Part shown: piece by piece, positions 12,172-24,709 of the stretch
Layout: every line of letters starts with the position of its first letter
How positions within the stretch are numbered: the stretch's first letter is position 1
Assembly: GCA_044222245.1 (NCBI GenBank)
Contig: JBGANQ010000008.1
Location: 111,747 to 175,746 of the forward strand
Reading direction: 5' to 3'
Source of the DNA: CALFML01 sp044222245
GTDB lineage: Bacteria > Myxococcota_A > Polyangia > Palsa-1104 > JAEUJZ01
Length of the DNA stretch: 64,000 nucleotides
Notes under the pieces: model-generated
Databases searched by the model: none
The model's input: only the letters and a program-made list of their open reading frames with translations
What the model was told of the DNA's origin: nothing
Made by a program: the position numbers and the translations under genes

Positions 12172-14553
12172 ATGACCACTGCATCTGGGCTCTCTGAGGT
12201 CTCCGGATCCGCCGGCAGCCGCACCCACTACCGCACCTGCCACCTGTGCGAGGCGATGTGCGGCGTCGCGCTGCAGGTAGACGGCGGCCGCGTGGTCTCG
12301 GTGCGCGGCGACAAGCAAGACCCGCTCAGCCGCGGCTACATCTGCCCCAAGGCCGCGGCGCTCGGCGACCTGCAGGACGACCCCGACCGCCTGCGCTACC
12401 CGCTGCGCCGCACCGCCACCGGCAAGGGCCTTGCCGGCTACACCCGCATCAGCTGGGACGAGGCGCTGGCCGAGGTCGCCGAGCGCCTGCCGGCAATCCA
12501 GGCCGCCCACGGCAATAACGCGGTGGCGGTCTACGCCGGCAACCCCACCGTCCACAACTACGCGGCGCTTTTGTCGTGGCTGTTTTTCACCAAGAGCCTG
12601 AAGACCCGCAGCCGCTTCTCCGCCACCTCGGTGGACCAGCTGCCGCACCACCTGACGGCGCTGCTCATGTTCGGCCACCAGCTGCTGTTGCCGATCCCCG
12701 ACGTCGATCGCACCGACTTCATGCTGATCCTCGGCGCCAACCCCGCGGTGTCCAACGGCAGCCTGATGAGCGCCCCCGGCATCGCCAAGCGGCTCACCGC
12801 GATCCGCGAGCGCGGCGGCCAGGTCGTACTCATCGACCCGCGCCGCACCGAGACCGCAGAGCTGGTCGACCGCCACCACTTCATCCGCCCCGGCACCGAT
12901 GTCCTTCTGATGCTGGCGCTGCTCCACACCGTGCTGACCGAAGGCCTGGCCGCCCCCGGGCGCCTCGCCGCGCTGACAAGCGGCCTGGACGAGCTGGCGC
13001 CGCTGTGCGCCGAGTTCTCCCCCGAGGTGGCGGCCGGCCCCACCGGCATCGCCGCCGCCGAAATCCGCGCCCTGGGTCGCGCCTTTGCCGGCGCCCGCGC
13101 CGCGGTGTGCTACGGCCGCATGGGCGTCTCGACGCAGGAGTTCGGCGCCGCCACCCAGTGGCTGATCAACGTCCTCAACATCGTCACCGGCAACCTCGAT
13201 CGGCCCGGCGGCGCGATGTTCACCCGGCCCGCCTTCGACCTGGTGGCGCTGGCGGCGCAGCTCGGCGAGCGCGGCCACTTCGACAAGGGGCGCAGCCGGG
13301 TGCGCAAGCTGCCCGAGTACGGCGGCGAGTACCCCGTCTCGACCCTGGCCGAGGAGATCCTGACCCCCGGCCGCGGCCAGATCCGGGCGCTGGTCACCCA
13401 CGCCGGCAACCCCGTCCTGTCCACCCCCAACGGCGCGGCGCTCGACCGCGCCCTGGCCAGCCTCGACTACATGGTGGCGATCGACTTCTACCTCAACGAG
13501 ACCACGCGCCACGCCCACCTCATCCTGCCGCCGACCTACTCGCTGGAGCACGACCACTACGACGCCACCTTCCACCTGCTGGCCGTGCGCAACACCGCCA
13601 AGTACTCCCCCGCGCTACTCACCCCGGCGCCCGACACCCGCCACGAGTATCAGATCCTCGGCGAGCTGACCGCGCGCATCGGCGCCCGCGGGGCGGCCTG
13701 GCTCACGCCGCTGCGGCGCAAGCTGTACGCCGAGCTGACCCCGCAGCGGCTGCTCGCCCTCGGGCTGCGCCTTGGGCCCTACGGCTTTGCCGGCAGCGGC
13801 CTGTCGCTGCAGAAGCTAAAGGATGCGGCGCACGGCCTGGACCTCGGCCCGCTCACCTCCTGCCTGCCCGAGCGCCTGTACACCGCCGACAAGAAGATCC
13901 AGCTTGTGCCGGCGGTGCTGCGCGGCGACCTCGCCCGGGTGCGCCAGAAGTTCCTCCGCGCCGCGACCCCCGCGAACCCCCCGGCAGCCTCCGCCAGCAC
14001 CGCCGCGACCCTAGCGGACCCCCCGGCAGCCACCGCCAGCGCCGCCGTGACCCCCGCTGCCTCCGCCAGCGCCGCCGTGACCCCCGCTGCCTCCGCCAGC
14101 GCCACTGGGACCGGCGCGCCCGGCTCGCCCAGCGCGGACGCCGCCACCGGCGGCTATGATCTGCAGCTGATCGGTCGCCGCCACCTGCGCAGCAACAACT
14201 CGTGGATGCACAACAGCCAGCGCCTGGTCAAAGGCCCGCCGCGCTGCACCCTGCTCATCCACCCCGACGACGCCGCCCGCCGCGGCATCGTCGCCGAGCA
14301 GCGGGTGCGCGTCCGCTCGCGCGTCGGCAGCATCGCCCTGCCCGCCGAGCTCACCGCCGACGTCATGCCCGGCGTGGTAAGCATCCCGCACGGCTGGGGC
14401 CACGACCGCCCCGGCATCGCCCTTGCCACCGCGCAGGCCCACCCCGGGGTCAGCGTCAACGACCTCACCGACGAGCTCCTTGTCGACGAGCTGTGCGGCA
14501 ACGCGGTGCTCAACGGCGTCCCCGTGCGCGTCGAAGCCGCCAGCGAGACTTGA
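12172..14553 (+). CDS. Molybdopterin-dependent oxidoreductase with N-terminal [4Fe-4S] site
   Basis: This 793-residue protein starts at ATG 12172 behind GAGG. The N-terminus holds the iron-sulfur ligands Cys23, Cys26, Cys30 and Cys58 (C-x2-C-x3-C-x27-C). Bis-MGD-binding segments follow: SVDQLPHHL, DRTDFMLILGANPAVSNGS and VVLIDPRRTETAEL. The C-terminal molybdopterin dinucleotide-binding domain begins at about 662 (LIGRRHLRSNNSWMHN) and includes IPHGWGHDRPG. This is the DMSO reductase superfamily, nearest to formate dehydrogenase-like and acetylene hydratase-like single-subunit enzymes. The substrate is unknown. No Cys or Sec is visible at the usual metal-ligand position in SVDQLP. An Ala/Pro/Ser/Thr linker of about 60 residues (598-660), made from tandem repeats, is inserted before the last domain. 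No electron-transfer subunit gene is adjacent. Confidence 0.92.
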   Translation: MTTASGLSEVSGSAGSRTHYRTCHLCEAMCGVALQVDGGRVVSVRGDKQDPLSRGYICPKAAALGDLQDDPDRLRYPLRRTATGKGLAGYTRISWDEALAEVAERLPAIQAAHGNNAVAVYAGNPTVHNYAALLSWLFFTKSLKTRSRFSATSVDQLPHHLTALLMFGHQLLLPIPDVDRTDFMLILGANPAVSNGSLMSAPGIAKRLTAIRERGGQVVLIDPRRTETAELVDRHHFIRPGTDVLLMLALLHTVLTEGLAAPGRLAALTSGLDELAPLCAEFSPEVAAGPTGIAAAEIRALGRAFAGARAAVCYGRMGVSTQEFGAATQWLINVLNIVTGNLDRPGGAMFTRPAFDLVALAAQLGERGHFDKGRSRVRKLPEYGGEYPVSTLAEEILTPGRGQIRALVTHAGNPVLSTPNGAALDRALASLDYMVAIDFYLNETTRHAHLILPPTYSLEHDHYDATFHLLAVRNTAKYSPALLTPAPDTRHEYQILGELTARIGARGAAWLTPLRRKLYAELTPQRLLALGLRLGPYGFAGSGLSLQKLKDAAHGLDLGPLTSCLPERLYTADKKIQLVPAVLRGDLARVRQKFLRAATPANPPAASASTAATLADPPAATASAAVTPAASASAAVTPAASASATGTGAPGSPSADAATGGYDLQLIGRRHLRSNNSWMHNSQRLVKGPPRCTLLIHPDDAARRGIVAEQRVRVRSRVGSIALPAELTADVMPGVVSIPHGWGHDRPGIALATAQAHPGVSVNDLTDELLVDELCGNAVLNGVPVRVEAASET
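14041..14100. repeat. Two exact 30-bp tandem copies inside the molybdoenzyme gene
   Basis: Bases 14041-14070 and 14071-14100 are identical 30-mers. Degenerate copies extend upstream to about 13980. They encode an Ala/Pro/Ser/Thr linker of the form AAVTPAASAS between the catalytic and the C-terminal dinucleotide-binding domains. Confidence 0.9.
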
Positions 14554-14577
14554 CCGCCAGCGCGACCCGCGACTCCC

Positions 14578-15042
14578 TCACTTCTGCGGCGCCGCAGTCA
14601 CGCTGCGCCGCCGCGCCAGCCCCTCCCGGCACTCGCTGAGGAACACCCGCGCTGCGGCCTCGCTGGCGACAAACTTGAAAGGGAACTCCAGACCCGTCAA
14701 GAGCCGCGCCGCCCGGAACACCAGAATCCCCGAGATGCGACTGACCCCGTTCAGGCCAAAAGCTGCCATGGCCAGCGAGGCGCGCATGGGCCGCAGCGCA
14801 TCGACGATGATGCGGCGCGTCTCAGGTCCGAGCTGCTTGGCCTCGCGTCCGTCGAGCAGATAGAGCACATAGCCATACTGCTGGTAGATCGAGAGCACGA
14901 TCGCCACCGCACCGCGGGCATGCTCCGGCAGCACCTCCCCGCGCGGCCGCCAGAGGAACAGATCCTCGTCAACGCAGTAGCGATGCGGCCCGATGCCAGC
15001 TTCCTGACCGCCCCCTAGCCCACCCCTGCCCGGCAAAGTCAC
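14578..15042 (-). CDS. STAS/SpoIIAA-like domain protein, unknown function
   Basis: This protein of up to 154 residues begins at GTG 15042, with no clear ribosome site; the conserved part begins at about residue 20 (HRYCVDEDLFLWRP). Alternating strands and helices follow (VLYLLDGREAKQLGPETRR, then a helix, then ISGILVFRAARLL). This matches small single-domain STAS/SEC14-like proteins that are common as orphan genes in Myxococcota. No signal peptide is seen. It converges with the molybdoenzyme gene across 24 bases. The fold assignment is by pattern only, and no partner anti-sigma factor is present. Confidence 0.6.
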   Translation of the reverse strand: MTLPGRGGLGGGQEAGIGPHRYCVDEDLFLWRPRGEVLPEHARGAVAIVLSIYQQYGYVLYLLDGREAKQLGPETRRIIVDALRPMRASLAMAAFGLNGVSRISGILVFRAARLLTGLEFPFKFVASEAAARVFLSECREGLARRRSVTAAPQK

Positions 15043-15166
15043 TCCAAAGTACTTACAAAATAGACCTTATTTGTATCGCAAAGATGAGGGGCTAGCAAGC
15101 AGCCCACCGCCGGGGCGACTGTCTCAGTTGCAGCTCGCGCGCTTGCCGGCTGAGTTGCTGCCGACC

Positions 15167-15184
15167 CGGGCAGTGAGCTGCCCG
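15167..15184. other. Hairpin in the intergenic region upstream of the toxin-like gene
   Basis: A perfect 7-bp stem, CGGGCAG and CTGCCCG with loop TGAG, occupies 15167-15184 between the divergent genes at 15042 and 15325. No T-run follows, so a regulatory or operator role is as likely as termination. Confidence 0.35.
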
Positions 15185-15324
15185 AGCGGGAGCTGTAACA
15201 AGAAGGCGGCGGCGGCCCAGTTTTGATTAGCGGAGCAATAACGGATTGACCGAGGCTGTCCGATCGGAACACCCGGCGCCCTGCTGCTTGACTGCCTATC
15301 CTAGTCATCATACCGTCCCGGCCA

Positions 15325-15924
15325 ATGCAACCGCCCTCAATCATTCTGGCCAAAATATGGTTTCTAGTACTTCTAAGCCTTTCGGGATGTGCTCACAATA
15401 TTCCGAACACCGACGGCAGCTATGTTATTTCTCAAGCCAGTCTGCGACCTGTTGATATTGATCCCTCAATTACTGAGAAAGTGGGCCGCGAAGCCTTACA
15501 TCAGATCGGCTACGAGGAAATTATTAGACTCGCCCAAGAGGCGGGCTTTGTTGCGTATAAATCGGACGTAAGCATTCAGCTGGTTAACTATGGGTCGGCA
15601 CTTTCGACTGGCTTTGTGCCGGTTTTTTCGCGATACGCAGCTGCAGCGGCCGTGACCTCGCAGGTCGACTCGCCGCTTCCGGGTCCAGCAGACGTCGCGG
15701 CGGTTGGCGTCGTCGTCATTGGCCTGGTCGATGCTGGCCTGCTAGACGGTTATCTATTGAATACCATTGGAGAATGGCTTGTTGGACAAGAGGTAAGCTC
15801 TTGTTGTCCCAGGCCAAAACGGATGAAGGGAGCTGGCAACCTCCCGCAAAGGAGGGCCGCGGGCGGGGCGCCAACCGCGCCGATGGCCGCATGGTCGATG
15901 ACGCAGCCAGACACGCCGGAGTAG
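15325..15924 (+). CDS. Lipoprotein with polymorphic-toxin-like architecture (SitA-like), reading frame broken before its C-terminal domain
   Basis: ATG 15325 opens a lipoprotein signal ending in the lipobox LSGC (Cys22). A periplasmic segment follows, then a hydrophobic stretch introduced by PGPADVAAVGVVVIGLVDAG (about 113-145). That PGP-hydrophobic arrangement is common just before the variable C-terminal domain of polymorphic toxins. After about residue 155 this frame becomes Arg/Pro/Ala-rich and stops at 15924. A convincing C-terminal domain continues in the -1 frame (15774-16055). Base composition and codon use are clearly AT-richer than the flanking genes, suggesting recent acquisition. 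A lipoprotein toxin followed by an immunity gene is the layout of the SitA/SitI system, in which toxins pass between cells by outer-membrane exchange. A TTGACT at 15288-15293 could be a -35 element. Function is inferred. Confidence 0.6.
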   Translation: MQPPSIILAKIWFLVLLSLSGCAHNIPNTDGSYVISQASLRPVDIDPSITEKVGREALHQIGYEEIIRLAQEAGFVAYKSDVSIQLVNYGSALSTGFVPVFSRYAAAAAVTSQVDSPLPGPADVAAVGVVVIGLVDAGLLDGYLLNTIGEWLVGQEVSSCCPRPKRMKGAGNLPQRRAAGGAPTAPMAAWSMTQPDTPE

Positions 15925-16055
15925 CGGACCGCGCAGGATTTGGAAAGTTTATCGAGTCCGAGAAGAGGGCGGAAGGACGCAGAGGCGCGGATAACTTCAC
16001 CTGGGACGAGCTTCTGGAGCTAGCTGACCAGTTCAAATCTCAAGGAGCTCGGTAA
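15774..16055 (+). CDS. Putative C-terminal toxin domain in the -1 frame of the lipoprotein gene
   Basis: This frame has an ATG at 15774 but no ribosome site, and it overlaps the lipoprotein frame by about 150 bases. Read on from the lipoprotein through a -1 shift somewhere between about 15790 and 15835, it supplies a plausible domain. A linker (WQPPAKEGRGRGANRADGR) leads into a short helical domain with FGKFIESEKR and DNFTWDELLELADQF. A short helical C-terminus with an FTWDEL-type motif is what I recall from polymorphic toxin tips, but I cannot name the family or its activity. Its stop TAA (16053-16055) overlaps the ATG of the next gene. It could be the end of a frameshifted gene, a sequencing error, or a separate small gene. 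Confidence 0.5.
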   Translation: MACWTRGKLLLSQAKTDEGSWQPPAKEGRGRGANRADGRMVDDAARHAGVADRAGFGKFIESEKRAEGRRGADNFTWDELLELADQFKSQGAR

Positions 16056-16405
16056 TGTCTTATGAAGGGAACGAGGAGTTCTGGTTTCGATTCATGTCTC
16101 TTTCCGAGCTGCAGGTGCATGCCCTCCGTGGTCACGGTGTCCAGGTCGAGGCGCGACCCAAAAGGAATGCACCAGGGCAGTTTGTTGCATCGTTTCGATT
16201 AAGCAGTGATAGTACGTATGATTGGCTCCCATCTTTTGTGCAGAGCTGCAAACTTGCCGTTTCGGAGTACGGTATCTTCATATCAATTTTGACAAAGCAC
16301 GATAGCGAGATCGTAACCCTACCTGCCTTCGTACTCGCAGTTCACCATAGCGTCGCAGGCCAGATTGAGTTTTCGTTCACGGTAATTTCAGACTCATCCG
16401 AATAA
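16055..16405 (+). CDS. Putative immunity protein for the upstream toxin-like gene
   Basis: ATG 16055 overlaps the upstream stop (TAATG) and has AAGGAG nine bases before it, so it is translationally coupled. The product has 116 residues, no signal peptide and no membrane helix. It alternates strands and helices (VASFRLSSDSTYDWLPSF; YGIFISILTKHDSEIVTL; FVLAVHHSVAGQIEFSFTV). Codon use is AT-rich like the toxin-like gene and unlike the rest of the window. Small, fast-evolving, coupled proteins immediately after a toxin C-terminus are usually cognate immunity proteins (SitI in Myxococcus). No family is recognised; the role is inferred from position. Confidence 0.6.
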   Translation: MSYEGNEEFWFRFMSLSELQVHALRGHGVQVEARPKRNAPGQFVASFRLSSDSTYDWLPSFVQSCKLAVSEYGIFISILTKHDSEIVTLPAFVLAVHHSVAGQIEFSFTVISDSSE

Positions 16406-16660
16406 ATTCCTTAGCGTTCCATCCCTCATCAGCCGGCAGACACGGACCGCCCGGAGCTCCTTTTGTCAGCGCCAGCTGGCCAATAGGACTCCAGTGTGCC
16501 CAGGCTTGAGCTCAAAGCTAATCAGCCTGGCCCCCGGTCTGCCGGGGCTCAGACTCCAGGCAAAAAGGGATGGACTGAGCTTCGGCTGTGGGGGGACTGG
16601 AGCCTGACCGGCCAGGCCTAGTCTTGGCGAGTTCCAGGCCGTCGCCCCAAGCTCCCCCGC

Positions 16661-17653
16661 TCAGCGCGCCCCCGCCGCCTTGGCCAGGATCTGCGGCAGC
16701 GCTGCCAGGTCGAGGTTGCCGCCGCACAAAAGCGACACCACGCGTCGCCCGCGCACCGGCGCGTGGCCGAACAGCGCCGCCGCGGTGGCCAGGGCGCCGG
16801 TCGGCTCGACGACCTGCTTGGCGCGGGTGAGGATGAGCTCCAGGGCGCGGGCGATGTCGGCCTCGGGCACGGTGACAATGCCGGCCAATAGGGCGCGCAT
16901 GATCGGGAAGGTGTGCTCGCCGATCGCCTGGGTGGCGACGCCGTCGGCAATCGTGCTCGACTGCGCGATGCGGACGATGCGCCCGGCGGCGAGCGACTGC
17001 TGGGCGTCGCTTGCCTCGGCCGGCTCGACCCCGAAGATCTGAAGCTGCGGCCGCAGCGCCCGCAGCGCCGTGGCGATGCCCGAGATGAGGCCGCCGCCGC
17101 CCACCGGGATGAGCGCCAGCTCGGCGTCGGGCACCTGCTCGGCCAGCTCCAGGCCGATGGTGCCCTGGCCGGCGATCACCAGCGGATCGTCAAACGGCGG
17201 CACCAGCGTCGCCCCTTGCTCGTTGCACAGGTTGCGGGCGATCGCCGCGCGGTCCTGCCGCGCCCGGTCGTACAAGACCACGGTGGCGCCGTACTTGCGG
17301 GTCGCCGCGAGCTTGACCGCCGGCGCGTCGCTCGGCATGACGATGGTCGCCGGAACCCCCAAAAGCCGCCCGGCCAGCGCCACCCCCTGGGCGTGGTTCC
17401 CCGACGAGTAGGCCACCACCCCGCGCGCCCGCTCGGCGGGGGTTAGGCACAGCAGGCGGTTAAGCGCCCCGCGCAGCTTGAACGAGCCGCTGCGCTGCAG
17501 GTGCTCGCCCTTGAGCAGGAGCTCGCAGCCGGCGCGCTCGGCCAGCCGCCGGCAGGTGAGGATGGGCGTGCAGTGGATGTAAGGGGCGATGCGCGCCGCC
17601 GCGGCGCGGACATCGTCCAGGGAGACCGCGAGGGCTTCGCTAGCTGGGGCCAT
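16661..17653 (-). CDS. Threonine dehydratase / serine racemase family PLP enzyme
   Basis: ATG 17653 gives 330 residues and lies 8 bases after the methionine synthase stop; longer in-frame extensions run antisense to nothing but into that gene and are rejected. The fold type II PLP enzyme has its Schiff-base Lys59 in GSFKLRGA, the SSGNHAQGVA loop, the glycine-rich PLP-phosphate loop VGGGGLISG, and a C-terminal LLCGGN strand. It lacks an ACT regulatory domain, so it fits the short catabolic (TdcB-like) threonine dehydratase or serine racemase subgroup and not the long biosynthetic IlvA. The reaction would be threonine to 2-oxobutanoate and ammonia, or serine to pyruvate. It is likely co-transcribed with metH. 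Confidence 0.9.
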   Translation of the reverse strand: MAPASEALAVSLDDVRAAAARIAPYIHCTPILTCRRLAERAGCELLLKGEHLQRSGSFKLRGALNRLLCLTPAERARGVVAYSSGNHAQGVALAGRLLGVPATIVMPSDAPAVKLAATRKYGATVVLYDRARQDRAAIARNLCNEQGATLVPPFDDPLVIAGQGTIGLELAEQVPDAELALIPVGGGGLISGIATALRALRPQLQIFGVEPAEASDAQQSLAAGRIVRIAQSSTIADGVATQAIGEHTFPIMRALLAGIVTVPEADIARALELILTRAKQVVEPTGALATAAALFGHAPVRGRRVVSLLCGGNLDLAALPQILAKAAGAR

Positions 17654-17661
17654 GCCCCATC

Positions 17662-21282
<3,621 letters not shown>

Positions 21283-21375
21283 AACCTTCTCGTAGTCTAG
21301 GTTGGATGGGCAGGCGCGGTTTGACCGACCGCGGACCCTCTGCATAACACGCGGTGAGCGGAAACTAGCGGCGCT

Positions 21376-23910
21376 CTATGCGCGGTCGTAAAGACTGTTC
21401 TGGCGCGGCCACCACAGCGCCAGGAGCGCGGGCAGCACCAGGAACGCCGCCAGCAGGCAGAACAGCACCGCCAGCGCCCCGCACAGCCCGAGCTGGCGCA
21501 GCCCGACAAAGTGCGCCGGCAGAAGGCCCAGGAAGCCGGCCATCGTCGACAGCGTGGTCAGCACGATGGCGCGCCCGGTGGTGTCAAGGACGCGCGCCGG
21601 ATCGCGCTCGGCCGGCGGCGTCGCCTCGTAGCGGTGGACCAGGAAGATGTGATCGTCGATGCCATAGCCGATGACCAGCGGCACCGAGAGCAGGTTGTAA
21701 AGGTGCAGCGGCAGCCCGAGCAGGTACAGCGCCGCCCCGAACAGCACCCACGACAGCGACAGCGGCAAAAGGACCGCCAGGAACGGGCGCAGCCGCCGGT
21801 AATAGACCAGCAGCAGCAGCGCCACCACCAGCACCGACAGGCCGGTGATGCGGCGCAGGTCGCGGCCGAGCAGGGTGCGCAGCTGCTCTTCCAAGAGCGG
21901 CAGCCCGGTGAGCGACCCCCCGGCCGGTCCGGCGGCGACCGCCTGCAGCGCCTTCAGCGTCGAGTCGAGCGTCTCATCGGCGGCAGCGAACAGGAACAGC
22001 GCGACCAGGCGCCGCGCCGGACCGCTGGCGTCGGCCGGCAGGTCGGCGACATGGCTGCGCACCAGGAACCCGAGCTCGGTCGCCGCCAGCGCGGTCATGT
22101 CGAGCGGCGCCGCGCCGCCGGCGCGCAAAAGCAAAAGGAAGTCGTGAAACGGCGCCGGATCAAAGCCCGCCGCATCGAGCGCCGCCTGCAGGCGGTCGGC
22201 GGCGGCGCCGAGGTTCAGGGCGCCCAGGCGCGCCCGCCGGTGGGCCTGGGTCTTGGGCGCCGGCAAAAGGGTGCCGAGCGCCTCGTAGCCGCGCAGCGCC
22301 CCGCGCAGGCGCAGCTTCTCGACCGCATCGAGCCAGAGGTCGGCGCGCAGAAGGGCGCGCTCGGGATCTGCATCTTCGATGAGCGCGACCAGGAAGCGCT
22401 GGTGCTCGCCGAAGCGGCGCGACACCTCCTGCTGCGTCAGCGCCGGCGGCATGGCGCCCAGGTCCATGCTCAAAAGCTCCCGCCCCAGGCCAGCGCGCAG
22501 CAGCAGCGGCACCGCCACGATGAACAGCGCCACCGCGCCGAGCAGCACCGGGCGCGGCCAGCGGGCGCTCAGCCTGCCAATCGCCGCCAGCACCCCGGGC
22601 CGCGCCGCCGCTGCCCGGGCCGGCTGCTTGCCGAGCCACAGCCGGGCCGGCAGGATGAGCAGCAGCGCCGGAAACACGGTGAGCATGGCGACGCAGTTCA
22701 GGCACAGCCCGACCCCGGCGAGGATCCCCAGCTGGTCAAGGCCCCGGAAGTCCGACAGCCCGCAGCAGAAGAACACCGCCGCCGGCCCCAGGGTGGCCAC
22801 TACCGACGGACTGGCCAGCAGGCAGATCGTCTCGCGGGTGAGGTCGTGAGCGGTCTTGTCCGGTCGCGGGCCGCGCCCGAGCTCCTCGCGCAGGCGGTTA
22901 TACAGCTGGATCGGCACATCGATGCCAATCGCCACCAGGATCGTCGCAAACGCCATCGACACCGCGCTGATGCGGCCAAACAGCAGCGCCGCCGCCGCCG
23001 CCGTCCACACCCCGGCCAGGAGCAGCGGCAGCAGCACCAGCGGCAGGATGCGCAGCGAGCGGAAAAAGCCCCCGAACAGCAGCAGCACCGCCCCTACCGA
23101 CAAGAGCGTCGAGCGCGTCATGTCGGCCTCCATCCACCGCCGGAAGTACGGCGGGAAGGCGTAGCTGCCGGTGAACGCCACCCGCGGCGTCGCGCGGTTT
23201 TCAAACGAGGTCGTCACCACCTCGCCGCCAAGCTTGGTGGCCAGGGCGCCCAGCTCGCCCACCAGGCGCTCGCCGCGCTCCCACAGCAGCGGCGGGAAGC
23301 GCGGCCTTATCTTGATGAGCAGCGCCGTCCCATCGGCGGTGCGCAGGTAGCCCGAGCGCGCGTCGACCTGCAGCCCGCTGGCCAGCCGCCCGGTGATGAG
23401 CGGCACCAGCTCTAGCGGGTCGGCGGTCAGAAGCGGCGCCATGGCGCTGCCACCGGGGGCGGCGAGCAGCCCGCGCAGCTCGGCGGCGCGCTGCTGCAGC
23501 GCCTCGGGGGTCAGCCGCCGCCCGAGCTCATCGAGGTCGGCGTCGTTGAGCAGCAGGAGCAGGTGGTCGCGCAGGTAGCGCAGCGAGTCCTGGGCGATGC
23601 GGTAGGTGACCTGCTGCACCTCGGGGTGGGCGCGCAGCTCCGTCGCGTAGCGCTCGGCGAAGTCGGTGAGCCGCTCGGGGTCTTTGCAGGTGACAAGGAT
23701 GATCAGCTCCTGCCCGGCGGCGAGCTTCTGGTTGAAGGTCGCGAAGGCCTGCGCCGCGCTCGATGAGCGCGGCAGCAGATCGACCAGATCCCCCTGCAGG
23801 TTGATGCGCCCGAGCAGCGGCAGGCACAGCACGCTCAAAAGGAGCATCGCGGCGAGCAGGGCGCGCGGATGCCGCAGCAGGCGCTGCAGCAGGCAATTAG
23901 GAAGCTTCAT
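21376..23910 (-). CDS. MMPL/RND-family exporter (HpnN-like)
   Basis: This 844-residue protein starts at ATG 23910 behind AAGGGG. The two-fold topology of MMPL transporters is visible. An N-terminal helix is followed by a large periplasmic loop beginning INLQGDLVDLLPRSSSAA, then a block of five or six helices with GIDVPIQLYNRLREE. The second half repeats this, ending in GYGIDDHIFLVHRYEAT and LTTLSTMAGFLGLLPA. The paired GID/GIDD motifs in helices 4 and 10 are the proton-relay sites. The family exports lipids or hydrophobic compounds, and the N-terminal loop resembles hopanoid transporter HpnN. The preceding glycosyltransferase gene (22-base gap) suggests a glycolipid substrate, which is an inference. 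Confidence 0.88.
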   Translation of the reverse strand: MKLPNCLLQRLLRHPRALLAAMLLLSVLCLPLLGRINLQGDLVDLLPRSSSAAQAFATFNQKLAAGQELIILVTCKDPERLTDFAERYATELRAHPEVQQVTYRIAQDSLRYLRDHLLLLLNDADLDELGRRLTPEALQQRAAELRGLLAAPGGSAMAPLLTADPLELVPLITGRLASGLQVDARSGYLRTADGTALLIKIRPRFPPLLWERGERLVGELGALATKLGGEVVTTSFENRATPRVAFTGSYAFPPYFRRWMEADMTRSTLLSVGAVLLLFGGFFRSLRILPLVLLPLLLAGVWTAAAAALLFGRISAVSMAFATILVAIGIDVPIQLYNRLREELGRGPRPDKTAHDLTRETICLLASPSVVATLGPAAVFFCCGLSDFRGLDQLGILAGVGLCLNCVAMLTVFPALLLILPARLWLGKQPARAAAARPGVLAAIGRLSARWPRPVLLGAVALFIVAVPLLLRAGLGRELLSMDLGAMPPALTQQEVSRRFGEHQRFLVALIEDADPERALLRADLWLDAVEKLRLRGALRGYEALGTLLPAPKTQAHRRARLGALNLGAAADRLQAALDAAGFDPAPFHDFLLLLRAGGAAPLDMTALAATELGFLVRSHVADLPADASGPARRLVALFLFAAADETLDSTLKALQAVAAGPAGGSLTGLPLLEEQLRTLLGRDLRRITGLSVLVVALLLLVYYRRLRPFLAVLLPLSLSWVLFGAALYLLGLPLHLYNLLSVPLVIGYGIDDHIFLVHRYEATPPAERDPARVLDTTGRAIVLTTLSTMAGFLGLLPAHFVGLRQLGLCGALAVLFCLLAAFLVLPALLALWWPRQNSLYDRA

Positions 23911-23932
23911 CGGAGCCCCCTTCAGGGCCGGC

Positions 23933-24709
<777 letters not shown>

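Noticed and set aside
12124..13575. Long open frame (483 codons) on the minus strand
   Set aside because: It is antisense to the molybdoenzyme gene, with a Gly/His/Arg/Gln-rich composition typical of the opposite strand of GC-rich genes and no family motif.
15811..15822. Programmed -1 frameshift site in the toxin-like gene
   Set aside because: AAA can re-pair but the preceding CCA codon cannot slip, and no downstream pseudoknot is obvious; an indel or decay is simpler.
16530..16548. Intrinsic terminator after the immunity gene
   Set aside because: A G+C hairpin with a bulge is present but no T-run follows and it lies over 120 bases after the stop.
21283..21375. Cobalamin or SAM riboswitch upstream of metH
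   Set aside because: Only 93 bases are available and no B12-box-like or SAM-type conserved sequence is visible.
21511..23415. Long open frame (634 codons) on the plus strand
   Set aside because: Antisense to the MMPL exporter gene; Arg/Gln/His-rich with no domain pattern.
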